This document shows, in pieces, positions 27,291 through 37,677 of a stretch of 44,245 nt of DNA. Source of the DNA: Acetoanaerobium pronyense (GTDB taxonomy: Bacteria > Bacillota > Clostridia > Peptostreptococcales > Filifactoraceae); NCBI RefSeq assembly GCF_017874355.1, contig NZ_JAGGLI010000026.1, forward strand, positions 1-44,245. The letters are read 5' to 3'. The first letter of the stretch is position 1. Every line of letters begins with the position of its first letter. The position numbers were made by a program, and so were the translations under genes. The notes beneath the pieces are model-generated. The model ran no database searches and was not told the DNA's origin. It saw only the letters and a list, made by a program, of their open reading frames with translations.

Positions 27291-27842
27291 TTAATCTATT
27301 TTTAAATGATTTTGTAATTTTTTTATAACTTTTCTTTTTAGCTCTTTCGCATATGGATAAGAAACATCTATTTCCAGAGCTATATCTTTCAGCTTCTTCT
27401 TTTCTATTATATTCCCAATTACAATAGTCTTTTCTTTTTCCTTGAGATTTTTTATAAGGTCTTTTAGTTCTACCTCAAAATATCCGCCCTCAAATAAAGG
27501 CTGCTGACCAAAAGCTTCATCAAATAAAATCAGTTCTGGCTTGGAGGAATGCTTTTTCTTCATATCAAAGAAATAACACCCTAGCATTCTCTCCATATAT
27601 CCAATAAATCTTATATCTCTATTCATATCAAATCTCTCTATAAGTTCTATTGATTTCAAATAACCATCTTGAAGAAAATCTTCATTGTAAAACCCAAAGT
27701 AATGTCTTATTTTTTTGCAAATAAGAGGCCTTAAAAAGACGAGAAGGTTTTCCAAATGATTTTTTTTAATCTCTTCATTATCGCTCAATTTATATTTTTC
27801 AAGTTCAATCTGAACTTCCCTGTAGTCATATCTTTTTTCCAT
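27291..27842 (-). CDS. Small sigma-70-family factor (UviA/TcdR-like size class)
   Basis: A 183-residue RNA polymerase sigma-like protein. A region 2-like segment is visible (HYFGFYNEDFLQDGYLKSIE, then RFIGYMERMLGCYFFDMKKK), as is a region 4-like helix-turn-helix (KEKEKTIVIGNIIEKKKLKD, then IALEIDVSYPYAKELKRKVI). There is no N-terminal region 1 and no adjacent anti-sigma gene. The size and style resemble clostridial toxin/bacteriocin sigma factors (UviA, TcdR, BotR) or sigma-like regulators on mobile elements. The longest frame starts at 27875, but ATG 27842 has AGGGGTGG upstream. A LexA box overlaps its promoter, so DNA damage probably induces it. Target promoters unknown. Confidence 0.75.
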   Translation of the reverse strand: MEKRYDYREVQIELEKYKLSDNEEIKKNHLENLLVFLRPLICKKIRHYFGFYNEDFLQDGYLKSIELIERFDMNRDIRFIGYMERMLGCYFFDMKKKHSSKPELILFDEAFGQQPLFEGGYFEVELKDLIKNLKEKEKTIVIGNIIEKKKLKDIALEIDVSYPYAKELKRKVIKKLQNHLKID

Positions 27843-27868
27843 AATCCACCCCTGTTTAGAACATTTTG

Positions 27869-27910
27869 CGAACATATGTTCTTTTTATCAATATACAATA
27901 TGTATATCAA
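27869..27910 (-). promoter_or_regulatory. LexA (SOS) box over promoter of the sigma-factor gene
   Basis: A palindrome GAACATATGTTC (27870-27881), with flanking C at 27869, matches the Gram-positive LexA/DinR consensus CGAACATATGTTCG at 13 of 14 positions. A minus-strand promoter fits just upstream: -35 TTGATA (27905-27910), 17 bp, weak -10 TAAAAA (27882-27887). The box thus covers the start of transcription. A second inverted repeat, ATATACA-ATA-TGTATAT, lies in the spacer. Confidence 0.7.
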
Positions 27911-27939
27911 TTTGAAAAGGTAGGATTATTTTTTTCTAT

Positions 27940-28989
27940 TTATCTTCCATCGTACATCTTATTGTAATATCTCATGTATTCTCCTGATACTATATCTTCC
28001 ATCCACTCTACGTTTTCAAGATACCAAGTTATAGTTTTCTCCATTCCTTCTTCAAATTTATAGGATGGACTCCAGCCTAGCTCCTTATTTATCTTTGTAT
28101 TGTCAATAGCATATCTTCTATCATGACCCAATCTATCTTTTACATGGGTAATAAGGGAATGTTCTTTTCCCAATTTATCCAAAATAAGTTTAACTATCTC
28201 AATATTTTCTTTCTCGTTGTTTCCTCCTATATTATATACTTCTCCGGATTTTCCTTTTTCTATTACTGCACTTATAGCCGAGCAATGATCCTCAACATAA
28301 AGCCAGTCCCTCACCTGCTTGCCATCTCCATATACAGGAAGCGAAAGTCCTTTTAGAGCATTGTTTATCATAAGTGGAATTAGCTTTTCAGGAAACTGAT
28401 AAGGCCCGTAGTTATTGGAGCATCTTGTAATACAAACCGGCAGACCATAGGTTTCATAATAAGCTCTAACCATCATATCCGCAGATGCTTTAGTGGCAGA
28501 ATATGGACTATTTGGAGCAAGGCACGTCTCTTCTGTAAAGTATCCAGATGGTCCAAGACTTCCATACACTTCATCTGTTGATACTTGGATGAATTTCACC
28601 CCTTTTTCGAATTCTTTACTGTATTTATCCGCAAGATTAAGCTTCCAATAGTCTTTTGCTGTGTCAAGAAGAGCTTGTGTTCCCATTACATTTGTCTTTA
28701 AAAATATCTCAGGATCCTCTATACTCCTATCAACATGGGACTCTGCAGCAAAATTCACTACAATTTGAATCTCAAAAGTTCTAAAGATATAATCAAGAAG
28801 CCCTCTATTTAATATATCTCCTTTAATATATGTATATCTCTTGTTTTCTGAAAGCCCTTCAAGGTTCTTTATATTTCCTGCGTATGTAAGTAAATCAAGA
28901 TTTACTATATTGCAATCTTTATGTTGAAGCATATACTTTATAAAGTTAGAGCCAATAAATCCAGCCCCTCCTGTAACTAATATATTCAT
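27940..28989 (-). CDS. rfbB: dTDP-glucose 4,6-dehydratase
   Basis: A 349-residue short-chain dehydrogenase/reductase of the RmlB/RfbB family, full length. The Rossmann motif GGAGFIGSNF is at residues 7-16, with STDEVYGS and the catalytic YSATK in NSPYSATKASADMMVRAY. The C-terminal TRCSNNYGPYQFPEKLIPLM and GKQVRDWLYVEDHC are diagnostic. It converts dTDP-glucose to dTDP-4-keto-6-deoxyglucose. SD AAGGAGG. It follows galU by about 110 bp, with a hairpin between. RmlC and RmlD are not in the window, so the product probably feeds the FdtA/FdtB-like enzymes rather than rhamnose. Confidence 0.96.
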   Translation of the reverse strand: MNILVTGGAGFIGSNFIKYMLQHKDCNIVNLDLLTYAGNIKNLEGLSENKRYTYIKGDILNRGLLDYIFRTFEIQIVVNFAAESHVDRSIEDPEIFLKTNVMGTQALLDTAKDYWKLNLADKYSKEFEKGVKFIQVSTDEVYGSLGPSGYFTEETCLAPNSPYSATKASADMMVRAYYETYGLPVCITRCSNNYGPYQFPEKLIPLMINNALKGLSLPVYGDGKQVRDWLYVEDHCSAISAVIEKGKSGEVYNIGGNNEKENIEIVKLILDKLGKEHSLITHVKDRLGHDRRYAIDNTKINKELGWSPSYKFEEGMEKTITWYLENVEWMEDIVSGEYMRYYNKMYDGR

Positions 28990-29024
28990 AAAAAATACCT
29001 CCTTCTTTTTAGATAATATAGTTA

Positions 29025-29060
29025 AGTTCTCACCTCATTTTTAAAAACGAAGTGAGAACT
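29025..29060 (-). other. Inverted repeat between galU and rfbB
   Basis: 9-bp arms AGTTCTCAC and GTGAGAACT with an 18-nt loop. On the minus strand it is followed by TTAACTATATT, not a clean T run. It could be a weak terminator, an attenuator or an RNA-processing hairpin within the rfbA-galU-rfbB transcript. Confidence 0.5.
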
Positions 29061-29100
29061 CAATAGAAAAAAATAAATTTACAAACCTCAAAGTTTACTC

Positions 29101-30027
29101 TTATTTTCCTTGCTTTTTATTTAAATCCTTTATTTCATTTAAATCTTCCTCTTTATCTATCCCATTTTCTACAAGTTTTTTTAAATAATTTGAAAGCTCG
29201 TCCTTAAGGTCTTCTCTTCTTAGTGCATATTCTATATTTGCTTCTAAAAATCCTTGTTTGTCTCCCACATCATATCTTCTGCCATCAAAATTATATGCAT
29301 ACATAGCCTCTCTAGATGCTAGCTCTTTAAGGGCATCTGTAAGCTGGATTTCTCCGCCTTTTCCAGGTTTTGTATTTTCCAAAATTTCAAATATAGCGGG
29401 ATTTACTATATATCTTCCAAGTATTGCAATATTTGAAGGAGCTTCTTCAGGAGAAGGCTTTTCCACAAGATCTTTTACTTTATATACCTTTCCTTCTATA
29501 TGCTTGCCCTTTACTATTCCATATTTTGAAACATCTTCATTTGGAACCTCTTGGACTCCAAGGATACTTGTCTTGTATTCATCGTAGGCATCTATCATTT
29601 GTTTTAGGCAAGGCTTCTTCGCATATACTATATCATCTCCAAGAAGGACAGCAAAAGGTTCGTCTCCTATAAAGCTTTTTGCGCATGATACTGCGTGTCC
29701 AAGTCCCTTAGGCTCTTTCTGCCTTATATAGTATATGTTTGCCATTTCAGATATTTTTCTTACCTCTTCAAGTAAATCATCTTTTCCTTTTTTTTCAAGT
29801 TCTAGTTCAAGCTCCACCGATACATCAAAATGATCTTCTATACTTTTTTTATTTCTTCCAGTTATTATAAGTATTTCCTCTATTCCTGATTCTACAGCCT
29901 CTTCTATAATATATTGAAGAGTAGGCTTGTCCACAATAGGGAGCATCTCCTTCGCCTGAGCCTTTGTTGCAGGCAAAAAGCGAGTTCCTAACCCTGCAGC
30001 TGGAATTATAGCTTTTCTTACTCTCAT
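29101..30027 (-). CDS. galU: UTP-glucose-1-phosphate uridylyltransferase
   Basis: A 308-residue nucleotidyltransferase with the GalU signature AAGLGTRFLPATKAQAKEML at residues 10-29. VDKPTLQYIIEEAVESGIEE, IITGRNKKSIEDHFD, the metal-binding AVLLGDDIVYA and KPGKGGEIQLTDALKELA follow. It makes UDP-glucose for wall glycans and glycolipids. The C-terminus ends in a charged tail. It lies between rfbA and rfbB on one strand and starts 33 bp after rfbA. Confidence 0.96.
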   Translation of the reverse strand: MRVRKAIIPAAGLGTRFLPATKAQAKEMLPIVDKPTLQYIIEEAVESGIEEILIITGRNKKSIEDHFDVSVELELELEKKGKDDLLEEVRKISEMANIYYIRQKEPKGLGHAVSCAKSFIGDEPFAVLLGDDIVYAKKPCLKQMIDAYDEYKTSILGVQEVPNEDVSKYGIVKGKHIEGKVYKVKDLVEKPSPEEAPSNIAILGRYIVNPAIFEILENTKPGKGGEIQLTDALKELASREAMYAYNFDGRRYDVGDKQGFLEANIEYALRREDLKDELSNYLKKLVENGIDKEEDLNEIKDLNKKQGK

Positions 30028-30060
30028 TAATTATTCCCTCCCGATTTCTTTTTTGTATCT

Positions 30061-30930
30061 CTACCCGTTTTGAGATATATCTATCAAATACTTTCCATAA
30101 TCAGTCTTTTCAAGAGGTCTTGCAAGATGTAGAAGTTCTTCTTTCGATATATACCCCATCTTGTATGCAATCTCCTCTATGCAAGCTATATATAATCCCT
30201 GCCTTTTTTGAATAGCCTCCACAAAATTTGAAGCTTCAAGGAGAGATTCATGGGTCCCAGTATCTAGCCATGCAAGCCCTCGTCCCATAACCTCTACATT
30301 TAAAGAACCCTCATTTAAATAACAGTCTATAACAGACGTAATTTCTAGCTCTCCCCTATTAGAAGGCTTTACATTCTTTGCAATCTCTTTAACCCTATTA
30401 TCAAAAAAATAAAGTCCTGGTACAGCATAGTTAGATTTTGGTACCTTAGGCTTCTCCTCTATGGATATGGCCTTCATATCTTCATCTACCTCTACAACTC
30501 CATAGTCTCTTGGATCCTTTACGTAGCATCCAAATATTACAGAGCCTTTTTCAAGCTTAGCGGTTTTTTTAAGTACGCTAATAAGATTAGCTCCATAAAA
30601 AATATTGTCTCCAAGTACAAGACATACAGAGTCATCTCCTATAAACTTTTCTCCTATTATAAATGCTTCAGCAAGCCCCTTTGGCTCAAGCTGCACCTCA
30701 TAGGAAAATTTCATCCCAAGCTGTGATCCGTCTTGAAGAAGCTCTTTAAAATGAGGTAAATCTCTAGAAGTAGAGATTATAAGAACCTCCCTAATTCCAG
30801 ATAACATAAGAACAGAAAGGGGATAGTAAATCATAGGCTTGTCATAAACAGGAAGCATCTGCTTAGATATAGATTTTGTTATAGGATAAAGTCTTGTCCC
30901 AGACCCCCCTGCTAAAATTATACCCTTCAT
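30061..30930 (-). CDS. rfbA: Glucose-1-phosphate thymidylyltransferase
   Basis: A 289-residue RmlA/RfbA enzyme: [18 protein letters not shown] at the start, then [52 protein letters not shown] and [19 protein letters not shown]. It forms dTDP-glucose from dTTP and glucose-1-phosphate and is the first step of the dTDP-sugar route. The frame extends to a TTG at 30945, but ATG 30930 has GGAGGG 7 nt upstream. First gene of rfbA-galU-rfbB. Confidence 0.96.
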   Translation of the reverse strand: MKGIILAGGSGTRLYPITKSISKQMLPVYDKPMIYYPLSVLMLSGIREVLIISTSRDLPHFKELLQDGSQLGMKFSYEVQLEPKGLAEAFIIGEKFIGDDSVCLVLGDNIFYGANLISVLKKTAKLEKGSVIFGCYVKDPRDYGVVEVDEDMKAISIEEKPKVPKSNYAVPGLYFFDNRVKEIAKNVKPSNRGELEITSVIDCYLNEGSLNVEVMGRGLAWLDTGTHESLLEASNFVEAIQKRQGLYIACIEEIAYKMGYISKEELLHLARPLEKTDYGKYLIDISQNG

Positions 30931-31058
30931 AAATAAACCCTCCAATCATTCGCACATAATACTCTAATTGTAGCATTTTTAAAGGGTTTTATCCACTAAT
31001 AGGACATAGTATATTCTAAACTTTAAACAAAATAAAAAGTAAAAATTTTAAAAAACTA

Positions 31059-31087
31059 TTGAACATAGATTTTAAAAATGGTAATAT
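31059..31087 (+). promoter_or_regulatory. Promoter of the (original) pyrG leader
   Basis: -35 TTGAAC (31059-31064), a 17-bp spacer and an extended -10 ATGGTAATAT (hexamer 31082-31087). Predicted start near 31094. Before IS607 arrived this would have driven pyrG. Confidence 0.55.
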
Positions 31088-31093
31088 ATCAAA

Positions 31094-31208
31094 GTTATTA
31101 ATTTTTGTGATCACAAATGCATATTGAAAACCAAAGAGCCAATGCCTATCAAGGGCGGCTCCTCAGAAGAGTCTAGTCGCCCTTAAAGGGTCACTTGACT
31201 CTTTTTTT
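31094..31208 (+). promoter_or_regulatory. Attenuator-like leader ending in a strong terminator
   Basis: After a 14-bp palindrome TTTGTGATCACAAA (31104-31117) the RNA can fold two ways. GAGCC/GGCTC (31136-31140 with 31157-31161) allows a terminator: AGAGTC/GACTCT outside and CCCTT/AAGGG inside (31168-31202), followed by T7. Alternatively AAGGGCG (31151-31157) pairs perfectly with CGCCCTT (31178-31184), which breaks both. This is the logic of a transcription attenuator. Position suggests it once controlled pyrG. It matches no riboswitch class I recognise. Confidence 0.55.
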
Positions 31209-31261
31209 ATTGTAAGTAACACATTTTAAGATAAATGGAAAATCGTTTTTTATTATACTTT

Positions 31262-31267
31262 AAGGAG
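31262..31267 (+). promoter_or_regulatory. Stranded Shine-Dalgarno of pyrG
   Basis: AAGGAG followed by TGG sits at the left edge of the IS607 element with no start codon of its own in proper spacing. Joined to the sequence right of the element (ACTATG), it gives AAGGAG-6 nt-ATG, an ideal site for pyrG. Confidence 0.65.
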
Positions 31268-31341
31268 TGGAAAACAGTAAACAAATACATTGACAAACAT
31301 GGTCATATGTGATGATATGTAGTCAAAGGAGATGATTACAT

Positions 31342-31992
31342 ATGAATACTTATAAACCAAATGAGTTTGCAGAAATGTTAGGAGTTTCAGTTAAAACACT
31401 TCAAAGGTGGGATAAAGATGGAAAGCTAAAAGCTTATAGAAATCCATCGGATAGGAGATATTATACACATTATCAGTATGTTGAATATATGGGTAAAATT
31501 GTTCAAGATGAAGATAAAAGAAAAACAATAATATATACCAGAGTGTCTACTTCGAATCAAAAAGACGATTTAAAAAATCAATTAGATTTTCTCAAACAAT
31601 TTGCAAATGCAAAAGGAATTATTGTTGATGAAATCTTTGAAGAGATTGGGTCAGGTCTTAATTATAATCGTAAAAAATGGAATAAACTACTTGAAGATTG
31701 TATGTTGGGCTATGTAAAAACTATTATAGTATCTCATAAAGATAGGTTTATTCGTTTTGGTTTTGAATGGTTTGAAAGATTCTTAAAAGCCAATGGAGTT
31801 GAATTAATAGTAGTAAATAATGAATCTTTATCTCCACAAGAAGAAATGATTCAAGATTTAATTTCAATTATTCATGTTTTTTCCTGTAAGATATATGGGC
31901 TAAGAAAATACAAGAAAAAAATAGAGGAGGATGATGAGATATGCTCAGAGGATATAAAACAGAAATCAATCCCACCGAAGAACAAAAAATAA
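31342..31992 (+). CDS. tnpA: IS607-family serine recombinase TnpA
   Basis: A 216-residue transposase. Residues 1-50 are a MerR-like helix-turn-helix (YKPNEFAEMLGVSVKTLQRW, then DKDGKLKAYRNPSDRRYY). Residues about 60-190 are the serine-resolvase domain with catalytic Ser in IIYTRVSTSNQKDDLKNQLD and Arg-containing VSHKDRFIRFGFEWFERFL. This DNA-binding-first order is the IS607 signature. SD AAAGGAG. The 3' end overlaps tnpB by 52 bp. It appears intact. Confidence 0.95.
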   Translation: MNTYKPNEFAEMLGVSVKTLQRWDKDGKLKAYRNPSDRRYYTHYQYVEYMGKIVQDEDKRKTIIYTRVSTSNQKDDLKNQLDFLKQFANAKGIIVDEIFEEIGSGLNYNRKKWNKLLEDCMLGYVKTIIVSHKDRFIRFGFEWFERFLKANGVELIVVNNESLSPQEEMIQDLISIIHVFSCKIYGLRKYKKKIEEDDEICSEDIKQKSIPPKNKK

Positions 31993-33039
31993 TAATTCAT
32001 AAAACTCTGGGCGTATGCAGATTTATTTATAACTTTTATCTTTTACACAACAAAGAAATTTATGAAAAAGAAAAAAGATTTGTTTCAGGTATGGATTTTT
32101 CAAAATGGCTTAATAATGAATTTATCCCTAATAATCCAGAATATGAATGGATTAAAGAAGTGGGAAGCAAAGCAGTTAAACAAGCAATTATGAATGCTGA
32201 AAAAGCCTTTAAGGGATTTTTTAAACGACAAAGTAAATTTCCTAGATTTAAGAAAAAGAAAAATCAAGATGTAAAAGCATATTTCCCAAAAAACAATAAG
32301 GGAGATTGGACAGTAGAAAGACATAAGGTTAAAATACCTACTATTGGATGGGTAAAACTAAAAGAAAAAGGTTATATTCTAACTAATGGAATAGTTAAAA
32401 GTGGTACATTTTCATTTAAGTCAGGAAAATATTATGTTTCTGTTCTTATTGAAGATGAAAAAGATTATACTTTTGATGAATTTAATGAAGGTATAGGAAT
32501 TGACTTAGGAATCAAAGATTTAGCAATTGTTAGCAATTTAGAATCACCATTCAAAAACATAAATAAAACAAAAGAAGTTAGAAGGCTTGAAAAGCAATTA
32601 AAACGTGAACAAAGAAAACTTTCGAGAAAATACGAGAGTTTAAAAAAACAAAACAAAAATAAAGAAGGGAGAGCTACTAGGCAAAATATCCAAAAACAAA
32701 TAGCCAAAGTACAAAGTATTCATAAACGTTTATCTAATATTCGAGAAAATCATATTAATCAAACTGTAAATAAGATAGTAAAAGCCAAACCATCTTATAT
32801 TACAATTGAAGATTTGAATATTAGAGGAATGATGAAGAATCGTCATTTAGCAAAAGCAGTATCTCAACAATGTTTTCATCAATTCCAAATTAAACTTAAG
32901 TTCAAATGTAAAATATATGGAATTGAATTGAGAATTGTTGATAGATTTTATCCTTCGAGTAAAGTATGTTCTGAATGTGGCTTTATCAAAAAAGATTTAA
33001 AATTGTCTGATAGAACCTATATATGTTCAGAATGTGGAA

Positions 33040-34866
<1,827 letters not shown>

Positions 34867-34886
34867 GCCAGCTAGTTTTTAAAATT

Positions 34887-34942
34887 AAAAAATGCTCCTG
34901 CCTTATAAAGGCCTTACGCCATTAAAAGCAGGAGCATTTTAC
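34887..34942. terminator. Bidirectional terminator between pyrG and ohrR
   Basis: A perfect 13-bp stem AAAATGCTCCTGC / GCAGGAGCATTTT (34889-34901 with 34928-34940), with a 26-nt loop holding a smaller hairpin. A and T runs flank it for the convergent genes. Confidence 0.9.
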
Positions 34943-34990
34943 TTTTATATTAAGCAAAATTTTATAGTTCATCTCAGTTGATGATTTTTT

Positions 34991-35428
34991 TTATTCTTTT
35001 GTCAGTTTATCTAAAAGATGGTTTATATCTGATTTGAGCTTTGTGCCTTCTTCTATGGAAAGTTTGGATGCACAAAACACTTTATAGGGAACCTCTTTTG
35101 CCTTTTCTTTGAGTTTTTTCCCATCATCTGTAAGGGATACTATCATAACCCTTTCATCTGATTCTGACCTATTTCTTGATACTATTCCCATTTTTTCAAG
35201 CTTTTTAAGGAGGGGTGTAAGGGTTCCAGAATCGAGAAATAATCTCTCTCCAAGATTCTTCACAGAAATATTATTTTCCTCCCAAAGCACAAGCATAGTA
35301 ATATACTGAGTGTAGGTAAGACCAAGCTCATCAAGATAAGGCTTATATAGCTTTATGATTTCCTTTGAGCAGGCATATATAGAAAAACAAAGCTGATTGC
35401 TAAGCTTTAAGCTTTCATCCTGATTCAT
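34991..35428 (-). CDS. OhrR-type MarR-family peroxide-sensing repressor
   Basis: A 145-residue MarR protein with the OhrR N-terminal signature LSNQLCFSIYACSKEIIKLY. The Cys in QLCF corresponds to the reactive Cys15 of Bacillus OhrR, which is oxidised by organic hydroperoxides to release DNA. A further Cys lies five residues on. The winged helix follows (SVKNLGERLFLDSGTLTPLL, then VSRNRSESDERVMIVSLTDD). It lies 23 bp after the glutathione peroxidase gene in one operon, whose promoter carries an OhrR-type palindrome. It probably represses its own operon until peroxide stress. Confidence 0.88.
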   Translation of the reverse strand: MNQDESLKLSNQLCFSIYACSKEIIKLYKPYLDELGLTYTQYITMLVLWEENNISVKNLGERLFLDSGTLTPLLKKLEKMGIVSRNRSESDERVMIVSLTDDGKKLKEKAKEVPYKVFCASKLSIEEGTKLKSDINHLLDKLTKE

Positions 35429-35451
35429 ATCAATCTCTCCCTTCAGGAGAA

Positions 35452-35997
35452 TTATAGCATTTTTGTTATATAAGGTTCAATATCCATCGGATCTACAGAG
35501 GACTCAAATCTCTCAGCTACATTTCCATCCTTGTCTATTAGGAATTTTGTAAAGTTCCATCTTATTCCATTTCCCATAGTAAACTCTGGGAATTTTTCCT
35601 TGAGCATAGAATCCAGTATCTTATTTGTAGAATTTGTCATGTCAAATCCCTCAAAAGGCTTTTCTTCAGTCAAAAACTTGTATAGTGGATGAGCAAATTT
35701 ACCATTAACATCTATTTTTTCAAATATAGGAAATGTAACTCCAAAGTTTAGAGAACAAAACGACTTTATATCACTTCCAGTACCAGGCTCTTGCTCCATA
35801 AACTGATTACAAGGAAATCCAAGTATCTCAAAACCTTTTTCACTATGTCTATCATAAAGCTTTTGTAAATCTTCATATTGAGGTGTAAATCCACATTTAC
35901 TTGCCGTATTTACTATAAGAACTGTCTTCCCTTTAAAATCTTCCATCGAAACCATATTTCCATCTATATCTTTAGCAGTAAAATCATAAAAGTTCAT
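35452..35997 (-). CDS. Glutathione peroxidase-family thiol peroxidase
   Basis: A 181-residue GPx-like peroxidase. The active-site region VNTASKCGFTPQYEDLQKLY carries the peroxidatic Cys (Cys rather than Sec). LGFPCNQFMEQEPGT supplies the conserved Gln, and RWNFTKFLIDKDGN the conserved Trp and Asn. Clostridial members usually use thioredoxin rather than glutathione. The longest frame starts at 36048 inside the operator/promoter region; ATG 35997 (MNFYDFTAKDIDG) with GGAGG is the start. Co-transcribed with the OhrR-like gene. Confidence 0.93.
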   Translation of the reverse strand: MNFYDFTAKDIDGNMVSMEDFKGKTVLIVNTASKCGFTPQYEDLQKLYDRHSEKGFEILGFPCNQFMEQEPGTGSDIKSFCSLNFGVTFPIFEKIDVNGKFAHPLYKFLTEEKPFEGFDMTNSTNKILDSMLKEKFPEFTMGNGIRWNFTKFLIDKDGNVAERFESSVDPMDIEPYITKML

Positions 35998-36025
35998 TTC
36001 GCATACCTCCAATTTATATTTTGTA

Positions 36026-36061
36026 TAATTGTATTGTATGCAATTCAATTACCTTTGTCAA
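36026..36061 (-). promoter_or_regulatory. gpx-ohrR promoter with OhrR-type operator
   Basis: Minus strand: -35 TTGACA (36056-36061), 17 bp, -10 TACAAT (36033-36038). Over the -10 lies an inverted repeat with 13-bp arms TAATTGTATTGTA and TGCAATTCAATTA (36026-36051, two mismatches). It resembles the Bacillus OhrR operator TACAATTnAATTGTA. Confidence 0.8.
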
Positions 36062-36105
36062 CATTTTTTAAAATTTATTTATTTTTTTCAATTATTATCT
36101 CTTCT

Positions 36106-37410
36106 TTAAAAATTAGCCATCTTAGGGGCTTTCCGCTGCATAGCTTTGATTATTACAGAGTCTGCTTTTTCCATACCAATTACAGCTACATCTCTTAAAT
36201 TTTTTATAGATTCTTCAGCTGTATCCGAAACTATTCCATTATCATCAGGGGCTACTTTTCCAGCCAAAGAAAGGAGTGCTCCCTGAATAGCAACTGAAGC
36301 AGATGTAGAGAGCTTTAGAGCGCATCCTATTTTTGCTCCATCACAAATCATACCACTAATATCCGCTATGATATTTTTTATGGTCCCTTCTATTTCTTTA
36401 GCTTTCCCTCCCATAAGCCATGTAATAGCTACGCCTGCTCCTGTACCTGCTGCAACTCCACAACCGCAAAGAGCCGAAAGCCTCCCTATATAATGCTTCA
36501 CATAACTGTTTATAATATGACTCATAGCAAGGGCTTTAGCTAATCTTTCATCATCAGTCTTAAATTTATTTTTATAGGCTACTATAGGCAGTATTGCCGT
36601 AAGACCATTGTTTCCGCTTCCATTACTACTCATTACAGGAAGATTCGCTCCTGACATTCTTGCATCAGAGGCAGCAGCTGTTAGTATTTTAGCATCGTTC
36701 ATCAAATCACTGGCAAGTATTCCATTTTTTACATAGCTTTGAAGAGTGAATCCCACTTCCATACCAAGAGGATTTTTTAGTCCGTAATTAGCTATTTTTT
36801 CATTCATCAAAAGCCCATCAAGCATAAAAGCAAGCTCAGAATGGGGAATTTTTTCTATTGATTCAACAATATCTTTAATATTATAAGTATAAATCTCTTT
36901 ACTGCATGAATTGTTCCCACTAGAATTATCATCTTTAGAATCTTTTAAAATTATTTTATCTTTTTCTACGTAGGCTATATTATCATGCTTGCCTTTTATA
37001 ATTACAGTTGAAGTACTTTTTTCTCCTTTTAAGTTTACCCTTATGTAAATTTTCTCTTTTGTGTCTTCTATATTAAGCCCTAGCCTTCCTTCACTTAAAA
37101 AAACTTTGGCTTTTTTCAATACATCCTTTTCCATAAAATCAAGTATTCCAAGCCCTTTTGAGCTATCACCAGATATAAGTCCCATTGCAGAAGCAATATC
37201 AAGACCACTTTCTCCAGTATGGGGCACTCCAACCGCAAGGCCGTTTTTATATATATTGGGGCTTACAAATACCTCTGCACTTTTTACATCTTCTCCAAGT
37301 ATTTCTCTAGCCTTAGCACAGCATAGAGTAACAGCAACCGGTTCTGTACAGCCCGTTACTGGAACTACTTCATTTTTTAAAGTTGTTAAAATCATTTCTT
37401 CCAGCTTCAT
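36106..37410 (-). CDS. L-cysteine desulfidase (CdsB/CyuA, UPF0597 family)
   Basis: A 434-residue member of the serine dehydratase alpha-like UPF0597 family. It degrades cysteine to pyruvate, ammonia and sulfide with an oxygen-sensitive iron-sulfur cluster. The conserved cysteines are visible: VTGCTEPVAV (Cys21), RLSALCGCGVAAGTGAGVA and GMICDGAKIGCALKL. Other hallmarks are SPNIYKNGLAVGVPHTGESG and SGANLPVMSSNGSGNNGLTA. Expression fits a sigma-54 promoter 100 bp upstream and the CdsR-like activator next to it, the arrangement known for cdsB in Clostridioides difficile. Confidence 0.9.
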   Translation of the reverse strand: MKLEEMILTTLKNEVVPVTGCTEPVAVTLCCAKAREILGEDVKSAEVFVSPNIYKNGLAVGVPHTGESGLDIASAMGLISGDSSKGLGILDFMEKDVLKKAKVFLSEGRLGLNIEDTKEKIYIRVNLKGEKSTSTVIIKGKHDNIAYVEKDKIILKDSKDDNSSGNNSCSKEIYTYNIKDIVESIEKIPHSELAFMLDGLLMNEKIANYGLKNPLGMEVGFTLQSYVKNGILASDLMNDAKILTAAASDARMSGANLPVMSSNGSGNNGLTAILPIVAYKNKFKTDDERLAKALAMSHIINSYVKHYIGRLSALCGCGVAAGTGAGVAITWLMGGKAKEIEGTIKNIIADISGMICDGAKIGCALKLSTSASVAIQGALLSLAGKVAPDDNGIVSDTAEESIKNLRDVAVIGMEKADSVIIKAMQRKAPKMANF

Positions 37411-37509
37411 AAAATCGCTCCTTATATATTATTTTCAATCATTAATTTAAAATTCATAAAGTCTTTAATTTAAATTTCAATTGACTGTAAATTTATATAT
37501 TATGTAAAG

Positions 37510-37525
37510 AGCAATCTCTATGCCA
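37510..37525 (-). promoter_or_regulatory. Sigma-54 (-24/-12) promoter of cysteine desulfidase
   Basis: The minus strand reads TGGCAT-5 nt-TTGCT, matching the sigma-54 consensus TGGCAC-N5-TTGCA with invariant GG and GC in the right spacing. Transcription would start near 37499, giving an 88-nt leader. Confidence 0.85.
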
Positions 37526-37677
37526 AAATACTTTAGATTTATTTAATTTTTAGTTTACTATGATTGCTTAAGGCCTTAGATATTAAAAACTCTAGTCTTT
37601 CTTTAAATAAATATTTTATATTTTGTTTCTTTAATAATATGTAAGAAGTGAGATTATAGTTGATTTCAAAAAATAAA

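Noticed and set aside
27940-30930. dTDP-rhamnose operon
   Set aside because: Only RfbA and RfbB homologues are present with galU. No epimerase (RmlC) or reductase (RmlD) is seen, so rhamnose cannot be claimed.
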